This document shows, piece by piece, positions 17,951 to 27,288 of a stretch of 64,000 nucleotides of DNA; position 1 is the first letter of the stretch; every line of letters begins with the position of its first letter. This DNA is from Puia sp963703355 (GTDB taxonomy: Bacteria; Bacteroidota; Bacteroidia; Chitinophagales; Chitinophagaceae), in the NCBI GenBank assembly GCA_963703355.1, contig OY969813.1, positions 3,906,001 to 3,970,000 of the forward strand, written 5' to 3'. Below the pieces are notes generated by a model that worked only from the letters and a program-made list of their open reading frames with translations, was not told where the DNA came from and did no database searches. The translations under genes and the position numbers were made by a program.

Positions 17951-18631
17951 GTGAAAAAATACGCCGTTATTGTTGCAGGAGGTTACGGACTACGTATGGG
18001 AAGCGATTTGCCCAAACAATTTCTTTTGATCCATAACAAGCCGATTATTTGGTATACGCTGCATACCTTTCTTAAATCTTATAAGGATATTCATATTATT
18101 CTTGTATTACCGGCAGATTATTACGATGCCGGTCGGGTTATCAGTGATGAAATGAATTCATTAAATCCAATCCAGACGATTGTTGGAGGTGATTCCCGGT
18201 TTCATTCTGTACAAAAAGGACTTTCACTGATTAATGAACAATCCGTTGTATTTGTCCATGATGGAGTTCGATGCCTGTTAACACCCTCACTCATTCACCT
18301 GTGTTTTGAAGAAACACTGAAATTCGGTTCGGCAATTCCGTGTATTGATTCGAAAGATAGTATACGAATCGTTCATGAATCCGGAAGTAAAGCTGTTAAA
18401 AGAAGAGAAGTTAAGCTGGTACAAACACCTCAGACATTTTTAAGTGAAATCATACTGCCTGCATATCAGAAATCTTTTCAGGATTCATTTACCGATGATG
18501 CATCTGTTGTAGAAGCGGATAATCATCCAATTCATCTGGTTCAGGGTGAGGAAGACAATATTAAAATTACGACACCTCTTGACCTTTCAATTGCTGAAGA
18601 ACTACTTGATCCGCCACAGTTTACGGTCTGA
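17951..18631 (+). CDS. ispD: 2-C-methyl-D-erythritol 4-phosphate cytidylyltransferase
   Basis: Transfers CMP to methylerythritol phosphate, the third step of the non-mevalonate isoprenoid pathway. The N-terminal nucleotide-binding loop (VIVAGGYGLRMGSDLPKQF), VFVHDGVR in the centre and the VQTPQTF motif identify it. From the GTG at 17951 the product is 226 residues, beginning KKYAVIVAGG; a TTG at 17933, overlapping the previous stop, would add six residues. The pathway assignment fits Bacteroidota. Its last 30 bases overlap the 3' end of a convergent membrane-protein gene. Confidence 0.92.
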   Translation: MKKYAVIVAGGYGLRMGSDLPKQFLLIHNKPIIWYTLHTFLKSYKDIHIILVLPADYYDAGRVISDEMNSLNPIQTIVGGDSRFHSVQKGLSLINEQSVVFVHDGVRCLLTPSLIHLCFEETLKFGSAIPCIDSKDSIRIVHESGSKAVKRREVKLVQTPQTFLSEIILPAYQKSFQDSFTDDASVVEADNHPIHLVQGEEDNIKITTPLDLSIAEELLDPPQFTV

Positions 18632-20074
18632 AGAGTCATTCATTATGACCGTATAATTTGTCTGGAGGTATTTTTGCCATTGTGCGACGTACAATTCATT
18701 TCTCAATCCCTTTCTTGCATCGGAACAATCCAGTATAAAGCGTGTTTTATGGATTCCAAGATCATAAACAATACTGTTAAAAATGTTTAAATCCTTATCC
18801 CAATCAGGACTCCAGTTCCAGAAAAAATCATATATCCATGGAGAGGGTGAAAGTATCTTATACTTATTATAGAGATAGATCAGGTTGGAATCATCTATAA
18901 CATATAACTCGTAGTCACTCAGGTTTTGCGAATCCAGATATCTAATCTCAGGTACTTCGGAAAAGATTTCTCCATTAACGGTGTTCCAGCGAAAACCCGC
19001 GGCGTATCTGATCGTCCCCAGGATTAACGTCAGGCTCAATATTACATAAAATGTTTTTTGCGCTTTGTCATCCTGAAGAAAGGAGACGGGAGATTCAGAA
19101 AAGACAACATAAATCAAAATGGGTATTGTAGCTGAGAACGGGAGCAAATAATAAATAAATGCATTTCCGGGTGCCATTCTTCCGCTGATCAATTCACCTG
19201 CGAAAGAGAGCATCAGAGATAAAAGCGCCATGTACAACAAAAATGGTTTTCTGTTTCTCAGCAAAATCGACGCCACGCCGAGAATGACTGACGTGTAAAA
19301 GGCCATTTCAAATTCAGATTCATGAAGTGCGTGTTTAATGGATTTTATTTTTTCAGGCAAACCAACCGTATTTCCCGGCGGATTCAAATTGAATAAAAAA
19401 GCGTCTTTCCACAAATAGGGTAGCGCGTGATGCGACTCAAAATAAAAAAGTAGTGGTAAGGTGACTGCCAGAAAGCCGGAACTGATAGATAATAATCTTT
19501 TACCAATTTCAAATTTGAAAGTATTTTCCTTTACCAGAGCAGCGTATATCAAAAAAGGTCCCAACGTAAGCATCGCATCCTGTTGCATCCAGAAAGTAAG
19601 TGCACTAAGAACGCCAAGTATGAAATATTTATACCTGGCATTTCCTTCCATCACACAAAAGAAAATCAAAAGGAAAACCGTCGTATACTCCCGGGTCATA
19701 CCGTTCCCGAAAGAAACAAGACTGTATCTCAATAACAGGTTAAATATAACCGGCAAAAACCAGGGACATCCCAATTTGTTTTTTCTGCACAACCAGTAAA
19801 ATAACAAACTGGCAAAAACTACAAGAATCGTATCCAGCAACCAGGTAATCCAGGGACTTGCCAGCCAATCGAAAAGGTGCAGAAAATATATTAATGGTGG
19901 TTTATGATCAAAGACATCTCTGTACGGAACGCCGCCTTTATAAATGACCAGGCCTACGTACTTATATATTTGTTTGTCGTCGGAAAATATATCCGACGGG
20001 GGACAATTCAACAAATTAAGGGCGATCGATCCCAAAATGATTAATAATAAAAAGGTATATTCTCTTCTGATCAT
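18602..20074 (-). CDS. Integral membrane glycosyltransferase, GT-C (PMT_2/ArnT-like)
   Basis: A 490-residue membrane protein with about ten transmembrane helices and a soluble C-terminal domain of roughly 120 residues. After the first helix comes SDDKQIYKYVGLVIYKGG and then PYRDVFDHKPPLIYFLHLF, the pattern of dolichyl-phosphate-mannose/ArnT-like transferases in which the acidic residues of the first periplasmic loop are catalytic and the KPP motif precedes helix 2. It probably moves a sugar from a polyprenyl-phosphate donor to an envelope glycan. Last gene of a minus-strand envelope cluster; it overlaps the acyltransferase-like gene upstream by four bases and ispD downstream by 30 antisense bases. 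Confidence 0.8.
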   Translation of the reverse strand: MIRREYTFLLLIILGSIALNLLNCPPSDIFSDDKQIYKYVGLVIYKGGVPYRDVFDHKPPLIYFLHLFDWLASPWITWLLDTILVVFASLLFYWLCRKNKLGCPWFLPVIFNLLLRYSLVSFGNGMTREYTTVFLLIFFCVMEGNARYKYFILGVLSALTFWMQQDAMLTLGPFLIYAALVKENTFKFEIGKRLLSISSGFLAVTLPLLFYFESHHALPYLWKDAFLFNLNPPGNTVGLPEKIKSIKHALHESEFEMAFYTSVILGVASILLRNRKPFLLYMALLSLMLSFAGELISGRMAPGNAFIYYLLPFSATIPILIYVVFSESPVSFLQDDKAQKTFYVILSLTLILGTIRYAAGFRWNTVNGEIFSEVPEIRYLDSQNLSDYELYVIDDSNLIYLYNKYKILSPSPWIYDFFWNWSPDWDKDLNIFNSIVYDLGIHKTRFILDCSDARKGLRNELYVAQWQKYLQTNYTVIMNDSSDRKLWRIK

Positions 20075-21015
20075 AACCTTTTTTTAAAGTATCTGAAGGG
20101 GAAAGGGAGTTTGTTGACTGTCAGATGCTGATACATCTTTTTTACCGGTCCAAATAATGAGTCAAAGAACGCAATCCCCGGAATATCAGAACCTTCAAAC
20201 CGAAATGTTTTCTTCGACGCAGCATGATCTTTTATAATGGTGTCTGTTAACAGATAAAAGGCGCCATATTTCTTTCCTTCGGGTATACTGCCTCCAAGCA
20301 AAGAATACACAAATTTTTCATCTTTTAATATAATGTAATAAGCAATGATTTCGCCAGCAGTATTTTTGGCAATATATGTTTCTGCCAATTCATTTTTAAT
20401 TGCAACCGATATACACTTTCCCAGTTTATCATAAATGATTTTTCCGATATCGGGATGCCTGTAATGGTAATGCTTTTGATATAATTCAATAATCTGCAAA
20501 GGGTTTTCTCCTTTTATTACGCGAATCTCACTTTTTACCGCTCTGTTCTTCATTCTGATGGCGAGACGCTTATATTGGTGCTGCAATTGAGAATGATTTT
20601 TTTCAAGAGACAATAGATAATTGGTTCTTGCGCAGGAGCACAGGCTGGAATTATGATCGTTGATTACAAAATTGAATTCATTGAGATCGATATCCCAGTA
20701 TTTATATTTGTCAGGTATTTCTTGCAGAAAATGTGAAATATCAAAGGGGATATCACTTTCGCCAAAAACACCGAGGGCTTTTGTAAAATATGGTTGATAT
20801 AAATAATTGAAACCATATTTTTTATTCCAGGTCAGGGGCATCACATAGCGATAAGGACCTTTTACCAATGCACACCAGTTTTCCGCCATGGCATCCAAAT
20901 AGAAAGATCGTGCGTAAATCAGGCCATTGGGTGCATTCATAATGCACCGATCCCATTCGTCGGTATCGATTTCGTTTCTGCGCAAAAACCTGATTTCATC
21001 GGCTGATTCATTCAT
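20071..21015 (-). CDS. GNAT/FemAB-like acyltransferase-like protein
   Basis: A 314-residue soluble protein. The N-terminal half (DEWDRCIMNAPNGLIYARSFYLDAMA in outline: a DEWD start, then NAPNGLIYARSFYLD) and the C-terminal half (GEIIAYYIILKDEKFVYSLLGG, then YGAFYLLTDTIIKDHA and FRFEGSDIPGIAFFDSLFG) resemble the duplicated GNAT fold of FemAB and BioF2-like proteins, which transfer acyl or aminoacyl groups to cell-wall or polysaccharide precursors. The exact substrate cannot be told. It overlaps the genes on both sides by a few bases, so it is translationally coupled in the envelope cluster. Confidence 0.7.
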   Translation of the reverse strand: MNESADEIRFLRRNEIDTDEWDRCIMNAPNGLIYARSFYLDAMAENWCALVKGPYRYVMPLTWNKKYGFNYLYQPYFTKALGVFGESDIPFDISHFLQEIPDKYKYWDIDLNEFNFVINDHNSSLCSCARTNYLLSLEKNHSQLQHQYKRLAIRMKNRAVKSEIRVIKGENPLQIIELYQKHYHYRHPDIGKIIYDKLGKCISVAIKNELAETYIAKNTAGEIIAYYIILKDEKFVYSLLGGSIPEGKKYGAFYLLTDTIIKDHAASKKTFRFEGSDIPGIAFFDSLFGPVKKMYQHLTVNKLPFPFRYFKKRL

Positions 21016-23692
21016 GATCGGCTGCCCTTCGTATTATTTTTTTATAGTTGATATTTTGTACATCGATACTAAAAGTAATTCTATTGCCGAAGCTGGTAGT
21101 TCCCAGGGCTTCCTTAAAATCACTGCTGTAAATCAATGGCGCATAAATATTCAGGAGATTGTGAAAAAGACTAAGCTGAATACCTCCTGTATATAAAAAG
21201 CGACTCGTAGGCGGATTGTTTTCCCAGGCCTCCGCATAGGTTCCCACATCGAAAAATATTCTTATTGGCACAGGAAACGGAAATAGATGTGCGGGTAGTG
21301 TCGTGTTAAAATTTAGTGAACTGACCCAGTTGGACGACTTTCCCTGCACAAAGTCGAAATCGTCGATCCTTAACTTCAATCCTCCATCCCGATTCATAAT
21401 TTGTTGTGCGGCGATTCCGGCGTTAGAGACCGACGATTTTTCAATGGCATATGAAGCAGATCGGCCGATAAAATAATCCTCATACAGATAGTCCTCGTTC
21501 CCATTTACACCAAGTAATTTGGGCTCATATCTTGATACATCAACGTGGTTATTTTCATTCCAGACACCAAATTTGGCTGCAAACAAACGTACCTGTAAAC
21601 CTCCGCCTTCAGGATAGTTTAAAAAGTAGTTTGCCTGCAGATTGATCCTGTAGAATAGCGCAGATTGCTGAAGCTCTACACGAAGGTTGTAGGGATAAAG
21701 TACCCGATTGTCTTCAAGATTAAAACTAAGCTGGTTCAGATAACGGAAATTATTACTTACAGCATTTGGGTGTATGAGCGAGTCCTGTGAAGAAACATCA
21801 AAGTCATCGTAATTCAATTCATTAATAAGATATGTTTTAAGATCCATCCATTTACTAATACTACTTCTTGGAGTTGCTGGTTTAAAATCTACCCGTATAT
21901 AAGGAACGAGTTTGGAATAATTCTCGTAAAGCAGTTTGCCGGTACTGTCTGTGGCCTTGTTGGTATTAAAATGAGCACCATTGATACCTAAGGTAATTCG
22001 ACTGAATTTGCTATCAGGAAACCACGTATAGGATAGCCTCCCAATTCCCACGAATTTTTGTGAACCGAATGCAAACATGGGTGTGAGAAGAAATTCAAAT
22101 TTATTTTGCGGCACGTTAATGTTATGGATGGTAGCTCCAAGCATGAATCCATCATATTGATTATATCCGGGCACAGGTGCCAAACCTATGTAATTATATT
22201 TCTCACTGTTTCTTGCGGAAAAAACAAATGCCGGTTTGATTTTTCTTTTTAACGTGTCGTAGAAAAGTGACTGATTATTATCCAGCAAGCCAAAGAAAGT
22301 CTGCATATTTTTTTTTGACGCTGAATCCACTATATTTTTAAAATCCTGCGGATAAGGATGCGAGAATTGCCAGTTGGAAATAAAGCGCCGCATCACCTCA
22401 TCAAAACGCTGTTCGCCCAACGTGTCTTTTAATTCTTCCAGCCATAAGGCTGCTTTAGTGGAAGCGATGAGCGAGTCGTTTTGTACACTGAATTCGGGTG
22501 CGGTTGTATGAATGGCCTGTGTTGTTTTTTCATGTTCTGCTACTCTCAGCCAGAGATCATTTTTCGCCATGGTAACAGCATTTTCAGGACCGGAAGTACT
22601 GGCCAGTTGTTGATTATAGTAGTGTATGAATCCCTTCGAAAACCAGGGTTGTATTCGTTCATTCGTTAGCAGCGTCGTCTCGAACCACTGACCTATTAAG
22701 TTCATACGAAGAACATTCTCCCAATTCTTATTCGAATTTAAATAAACCAGCCCCGTAAAGCGCTGATCTTTCAATGGAGTTGATTGTACAATGCTGATGT
22801 TTGATTGCTGATAGGGACCCAGCAATCGCGAAAGCTGTATCAGATCGTCCTTGACTGCCGTCAGCAATTTGTTGAAGTCAACGGCATCGACGGGAAGGTA
22901 AAAATACTGAATAGAAATATGTTTACCGGCAATGTCAATCAGACTGTCTGTTTTTAAATGATACTGATTGTCTGCAATCCAGGCAAAAGAATTTGCATTA
23001 TTTAAGATAAAATGCTGCACATTGTTTGTATCAGTATGCCGGATCGGATATTCAGCCGACCCCGAAGCAATCTGATAGGCAGGAGGTGCTTCGATTTCTA
23101 CATCGAAATCTCCTGCTTCATGGTATGCGCCTCCCTGTGTAAGAAAAGTCATCGGGTGCCAGCCGTATTGATCATATACCGCAGGCTCGGGATACCAGTT
23201 TTTTAAATCAAAATGGTGTGCATTGTATCCATTTCCGTTAAAATTGTACGGTATCCGAACATGAAAGGAAGAAGATATGGAAATACTGTCTCCCGGAAGA
23301 AGTTTTTTGGGTAGCAGTAGTTTTACAACATCAATAAATTCAGGATGATCTTCAATGACTGCAAGAGTTCCGTTAACCCGGAAATTAAGTCTGTTGAGAT
23401 AACCTTTTTGATCACGCGAAGAAAAATAATAGCGGGTGTCGCCATTCTCCAGCAACTGTTCGCTGTAATCCGTTCTGTCGTTACGATAGGCATTCGGCCA
23501 TACATGAAACCAGATATAGGAAATGCTGTCGGGCGAATGGTTGATATACTGCAATTTCATCAAACCATCCAGTGATTTTTCTGCGGGATTGAATTTGATG
23601 TGAAGATTATAACGGAGTGTTTGTTTCCAGACAGGCTGGGCGCCGGCATGAAGAATAAATAAGAGAACGGGTAAGGTGAGAATTTTTTTCAA
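21008..23692 (-). CDS. M1-like metallopeptidase homologue lacking catalytic residues, with C-terminal beta-barrel-like domain
   Basis: An 894-residue secreted protein: signal peptide at residues 1-18 (KKILTLPVLLFILHAGAQP), an N-terminal M1 peptidase-like region to about 490, and a C-terminal region of about 400 residues made of alternating aromatic/polar strands and ending FSIDVQNINYKK, which looks like an outer-membrane beta-barrel. The M1 fold is suggested by YIWFHVWPNAYRNDRTDY and the spacing around residue 330, where the zinc motif HExxH is replaced by M330-N-L-I-G334 followed by QWFETT; the downstream zinc-ligand NEG is SKG (K353), and the GAMEN-type motif reads TGLVYLN. All metal ligands are gone, so it is unlikely to be a peptidase. 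Overlaps the acyltransferase-like gene. Confidence 0.8.
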   Translation of the reverse strand: MKKILTLPVLLFILHAGAQPVWKQTLRYNLHIKFNPAEKSLDGLMKLQYINHSPDSISYIWFHVWPNAYRNDRTDYSEQLLENGDTRYYFSSRDQKGYLNRLNFRVNGTLAVIEDHPEFIDVVKLLLPKKLLPGDSISISSSFHVRIPYNFNGNGYNAHHFDLKNWYPEPAVYDQYGWHPMTFLTQGGAYHEAGDFDVEIEAPPAYQIASGSAEYPIRHTDTNNVQHFILNNANSFAWIADNQYHLKTDSLIDIAGKHISIQYFYLPVDAVDFNKLLTAVKDDLIQLSRLLGPYQQSNISIVQSTPLKDQRFTGLVYLNSNKNWENVLRMNLIGQWFETTLLTNERIQPWFSKGFIHYYNQQLASTSGPENAVTMAKNDLWLRVAEHEKTTQAIHTTAPEFSVQNDSLIASTKAALWLEELKDTLGEQRFDEVMRRFISNWQFSHPYPQDFKNIVDSASKKNMQTFFGLLDNNQSLFYDTLKRKIKPAFVFSARNSEKYNYIGLAPVPGYNQYDGFMLGATIHNINVPQNKFEFLLTPMFAFGSQKFVGIGRLSYTWFPDSKFSRITLGINGAHFNTNKATDSTGKLLYENYSKLVPYIRVDFKPATPRSSISKWMDLKTYLINELNYDDFDVSSQDSLIHPNAVSNNFRYLNQLSFNLEDNRVLYPYNLRVELQQSALFYRINLQANYFLNYPEGGGLQVRLFAAKFGVWNENNHVDVSRYEPKLLGVNGNEDYLYEDYFIGRSASYAIEKSSVSNAGIAAQQIMNRDGGLKLRIDDFDFVQGKSSNWVSSLNFNTTLPAHLFPFPVPIRIFFDVGTYAEAWENNPPTSRFLYTGGIQLSLFHNLLNIYAPLIYSSDFKEALGTTSFGNRITFSIDVQNINYKKIIRRAADHE

Positions 23693-23710
23693 ATAAGCGT
23701 CGTTGAATTC

Positions 23711-25123
23711 CTAACGCCCCTTTCCTTTAAAAATCGTTATTAATGTAAACATCATGATCTTAAAATCGAGGGCAAGAGAAATATTTTCAATATAAATCAG
23801 GTCATATTTCATCCTTTCTATCATCTCTTCAACGTTTTCTGCGTATCCGAATTGCACCATTCCCCAGGAAGTAATTCCTGGTTTTACTTTCAGCAGGTAT
23901 TTAAAATAAGGAGAAATCTGCAGGATCTGGTCGATATAAAACAGTCTTTCAGGCCGTGGGCCAACCAGACTCATTTCACCCCTGATTACATTGAACAGTT
24001 GGGGTAATTCGTCAATACGCCATTTCCTCATGATCTTTCCCCACTTCGTGACCCTGTCGTCCTTCCCGGAAGATAACCAGGGTCCATTTAATTCGGCATC
24101 TTCAATCATCGAACGGAACTTGTGTATCATGAATCTTTTCCCCTTATAACCAATTCTTTCCTGTGAGTAAATGACAGGACCATCAGAATTTAATTTTACC
24201 CGAATGGCCGCATAGATCATCAGTGGAGACAGAAGTATCAAAGCGAAAGCTGAAAACAATACATCAATCAGCCTTTTTATATGCATTTGCCAATCGGGCA
24301 TCAGTCCGGTATGAATATCAGTCAGCATTGCCCCATAGATGTTGCTGGTTCTTACAGTACCCGACAGGATATCAATGATGTCCGGAATAATTTTAATCTC
24401 AACATCTTTGTCACTCAATCGCTGAATCATCATAGCGGCTTCTTCATGATCCGTCAGCGCGATAACGACAAGATGAATGTCTTCATGGTCAATCAGCTTT
24501 TCGATTTGATTGGCGCTTCCCAAACAGGTTAGCGGGATATTCATGGTATCCTTATCTGAATTCGGTTGCACATAACCGGTATACTGATAACCGTTCGCAC
24601 CCAAACCGTTGACTGTTTCTTCATAAGTTTTTTTGCCGAGACTGCCAGTCCCTACTAAAAGACTATTAAAGACGACTTCTCCCTTGCGGATCTGCATTTT
24701 TGTAATGGATAATAGGATCCATCTCATGGCCCACGTGATCAGGAAATGCATGATCAGGAATGTGAAATAAGCCTTATAGTAATAGCGGTAGTCTGTTTGA
24801 GGGTCATTGATTACAATGGCAAAGAACAGTACGGTACAGCCGATCAGACTGGAAAGAGCTGTAATGGAGAATTCGTTTAAACGGGACTTTTTATATAAAG
24901 AGTGATAAGTGCCGGTTAACGCATAAAATACAAGCCATCCGGCGGGAATAAGAGCAAGGCCAAGCCAGAATCGATTGTTTAGAAAGATTCTGCCATACAC
25001 GTAAATAGGTTCATGCAACAGTGTTCGTCTGGTAAAATACAGGATCATCCAGGAAAGTATCGCTGAAATATAATCGTTCAACGCATACCAGATGATATGT
25101 ATTTTTTTTCCAGCCTGCAACAT
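23711..25123 (-). CDS. Polyprenyl-phosphate sugar-1-phosphate transferase (WcaJ-type)
   Basis: A 470-residue enzyme that starts assembly of an exopolysaccharide or O-unit by moving a sugar 1-phosphate onto undecaprenyl phosphate. The N-terminal half has four to five membrane helices and a nucleotide-binding-like domain (NSLLVGTGSLGKKTYEE near residue 152). The C-terminal half is the bacterial sugar transferase domain: HIKRLIDVLFSAFALILLSP membrane re-entrant segment, QERIGYKGKRFMIHKFRSM, KWRIDELPQLFNVIRGEMS and LVGPRPERLFY. It is preceded by an oxidoreductase gene with a three-base gap, which fits nucleotide-sugar modification for the same polymer. Confidence 0.93.
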   Translation of the reverse strand: MLQAGKKIHIIWYALNDYISAILSWMILYFTRRTLLHEPIYVYGRIFLNNRFWLGLALIPAGWLVFYALTGTYHSLYKKSRLNEFSITALSSLIGCTVLFFAIVINDPQTDYRYYYKAYFTFLIMHFLITWAMRWILLSITKMQIRKGEVVFNSLLVGTGSLGKKTYEETVNGLGANGYQYTGYVQPNSDKDTMNIPLTCLGSANQIEKLIDHEDIHLVVIALTDHEEAAMMIQRLSDKDVEIKIIPDIIDILSGTVRTSNIYGAMLTDIHTGLMPDWQMHIKRLIDVLFSAFALILLSPLMIYAAIRVKLNSDGPVIYSQERIGYKGKRFMIHKFRSMIEDAELNGPWLSSGKDDRVTKWGKIMRKWRIDELPQLFNVIRGEMSLVGPRPERLFYIDQILQISPYFKYLLKVKPGITSWGMVQFGYAENVEEMIERMKYDLIYIENISLALDFKIMMFTLITIFKGKGR

Positions 25124-25126
25124 GCA

Positions 25127-26104
25127 TTAACTGTTGATGGAATTGTATTTTATTTTCTGTAGTATCTGATGCGCAATATCCATTGCCCGGTAACCATCCA
25201 GTTCTGAAACCTGCGTTGGTTTATTCTCCAGTATCGAGTGTGTAAATTGCTCCAGCTCCATACGTATTGCATTGACATCCGGTACTTCCGGATTTCGAAC
25301 CAATATAGACTTCGTGCCATTCATCGTTTCGATATCAAAAGAAAATCCGTCGGTTGTATTGTCAGCATGAAGCAGACTGATGATCTCGGATTTTTTATTC
25401 AGGAAGTCTACTCCTATATAAGTGTCTTTTTGGAATATGCGCATTTTCCGCATTTTCTTCATGGATATTCTGCTCGAAGTAAGATTGGCAACGCATCCAT
25501 TGTCGAATTCGATGCGTACGTTGGCAATATCTGGAGTATCCGTCATCACAGCCACCCCGCTGGCATAAATATTTTTCACTTCGCTGTTTACGATGTGTAA
25601 TATGATATCGATATCGTGAATCATGAGATCAAGGATTACACTTACTTCCGTTCCCCTTGGGTTGAATTCGGCAAGCCGGTGTACCTCAATAAACATGGGG
25701 TGAAGCTCCATGTCTGAAAGTGCCAGAAAAGCCGGGTTGAATCTCTCAACATGACCCACCTGCAATTTGACATTGGATTCTTTTACAAGCTTTAAAATTG
25801 TTTTTGCCTCCTGCATGTTATTGGCCAGTGGTTTTTCCACGAAAACATGTTTACCTTTTCGAATGGCCATTTCACATAAGTCAAAATGAAAAGTAGTGGG
25901 CGCGATAATGTCAGCGGCATCACATGCATCCAGTAATTCAAGCGCATCCGTATATCTTTTGATTTTGTATTTTTCTTCAACCTCCGCAGCCGTAACGTCA
26001 CTGGGATCGAAAAATCCTACGACCTGTGCATTTTCGATGAGCTTCCAGTTATTTAAATGAAATTTTCCCAAATGTCCCGTTCCGAATACACCTACTTTAA
26101 GCAT
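25127..26104 (-). CDS. Gfo/Idh/MocA-family oxidoreductase
   Basis: A 325-residue NAD(P)-dependent oxidoreductase. The N-terminal Rossmann motif is VGVFGTGHLGKFHLNNW, followed by the catalytic EKPLANN motif (KGKHVFVEKPLA, about residue 91-102) and a C-terminal substrate domain with VGHVERFNPAFLAL and DLMIHDIDIILHI. This form is common in Bacteroidota beside lipid A or polysaccharide genes, where it oxidises a nucleotide sugar; the substrate here is inferred only from the neighbouring sugar transferase. The start ATG at 26104 gives a normal N-terminus. Confidence 0.88.
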   Translation of the reverse strand: MLKVGVFGTGHLGKFHLNNWKLIENAQVVGFFDPSDVTAAEVEEKYKIKRYTDALELLDACDAADIIAPTTFHFDLCEMAIRKGKHVFVEKPLANNMQEAKTILKLVKESNVKLQVGHVERFNPAFLALSDMELHPMFIEVHRLAEFNPRGTEVSVILDLMIHDIDIILHIVNSEVKNIYASGVAVMTDTPDIANVRIEFDNGCVANLTSSRISMKKMRKMRIFQKDTYIGVDFLNKKSEIISLLHADNTTDGFSFDIETMNGTKSILVRNPEVPDVNAIRMELEQFTHSILENKPTQVSELDGYRAMDIAHQILQKIKYNSINS

Positions 26105-26186
26105 CCTGGTAGTTTAAGTGTCAAATATAAATAATGTGGGAGGATGTGTGGCCGAATGATATTTGGAAAGTCGGTGGCGGTCGACT

Positions 26187-27071
26187 TCAAGCCTGCCCGT
26201 GTTTAGGTAAATTTTTGTCGGGAAAACGAAGCCGTATGTATTTGTAAACATTCGAAAAGGTAACCGGAATGTTTTTTTGCGGAAAAACTTTCGCTTTGAT
26301 AAGTCTTACAACGGTAAAGGAAAAAACGAGTATGAAAATGAAGAGTACCACGTCAAAACAGATATCATATTTGCGCAGGAAAAATGTCCTCATTGAGATG
26401 CCGTCTGCTTTTTCTTTTCCGAGCGTCAGATCCAGTAGTTTTTTAATCGCCGGCATTAGAACAGGTATTTTAGTCCAGTTGGAATACCTTACATCTTCAT
26501 AGCGATACTGCATGTCGTATCCGGGTGGTAATTGTGACTTATAATATGCAAAGTTATTTTTAACGTCTTCGAAACTTGCCAGCTGGTTGGAGGGTTTCAC
26601 AAAATAAACATCGTAAAGAGGATCCAGTACAACCCATCCATGAGCAGTTTTTACCTCAACAATATTATGCGCTGCGAATATCCCGTTGGATTTCATCTGT
26701 GCAATTCTCACCGGAAATTTATAGTCCTGCATTGTCCTTGCAAGTACAACGGCAAAACTTCCACAGGCTCCCTTTGCAGTCATCAGATCAATCGTAGTGG
26801 GTTCTAGTACCTCCGAAGTAAATCCCTCAAAATCCTTTCCTTCAAAAACATTACCTCTGCCCGCCAAAAGGTTATGGCAGGCATGCATAATTTTTACCGC
26901 AACTGAATCTTCCGAGTCGGTTATTTTTATCTTACTGCTGATGTCCGCATGGATAGCCTGGAAAAGCTCATTTTCGTAGTTGGCTTCCATCTTAAAATAA
27001 AACAGGGAGGCCAGAAGGAAGCCATTCAGGAATGTTAGAAAATATAAATTTCCGAAAACGCGTCTGATCAT
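26187..27071 (-). CDS. Transglutaminase-like membrane protein
   Basis: A 294-residue protein with an N-terminal membrane anchor (about residues 8-26) and a second membrane segment near residues 234-256. Between them lies a transglutaminase-like cysteine domain with the expected Cys-His-Asp order: C103 in AKGACGSFAVVLARTM, H135 in FAAHNIVEV and D150 in WVVLDPLYD. Such domains can be peptidases, transferases or amidases; the substrate is unknown. All three catalytic residues are kept. It opens the minus-strand envelope cluster, with 82 bases before the oxidoreductase gene, so it may be transcribed with it. Confidence 0.82.
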   Translation of the reverse strand: MIRRVFGNLYFLTFLNGFLLASLFYFKMEANYENELFQAIHADISSKIKITDSEDSVAVKIMHACHNLLAGRGNVFEGKDFEGFTSEVLEPTTIDLMTAKGACGSFAVVLARTMQDYKFPVRIAQMKSNGIFAAHNIVEVKTAHGWVVLDPLYDVYFVKPSNQLASFEDVKNNFAYYKSQLPPGYDMQYRYEDVRYSNWTKIPVLMPAIKKLLDLTLGKEKADGISMRTFFLRKYDICFDVVLFIFILVFSFTVVRLIKAKVFPQKNIPVTFSNVYKYIRLRFPDKNLPKHGQA

Positions 27072-27288
27072 TATTTTTAATCCTTATAAGAAAAACACGT
27101 TAAGTCGTTGTTGGAAAAAGGTCTAAAACTGGTAAATATCCCCGTTGTTTTCCATAGGAAGGAGCGTGGGCGATAAGGCTAAGATACAAACTTGACCATG
27201 CGAATCTAGTTAAAAAACGGTGTACACCTGCCTCAAAGCCGTGTAAATGGTGCAATTTTTATACCAGTAAAGGAGAAGTTCTGAATAA
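27072..27288. other. Intergenic region between ppc and the envelope cluster
   Basis: 217 bases without a supported gene. It holds a perfect 10-bp palindrome GGTGTACACC at 27219-27228 and, on the minus strand, TTTGTATCTTAG (27192-27181), loosely like a -7 box. No terminator for ppc is obvious. Confidence 0.4.
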
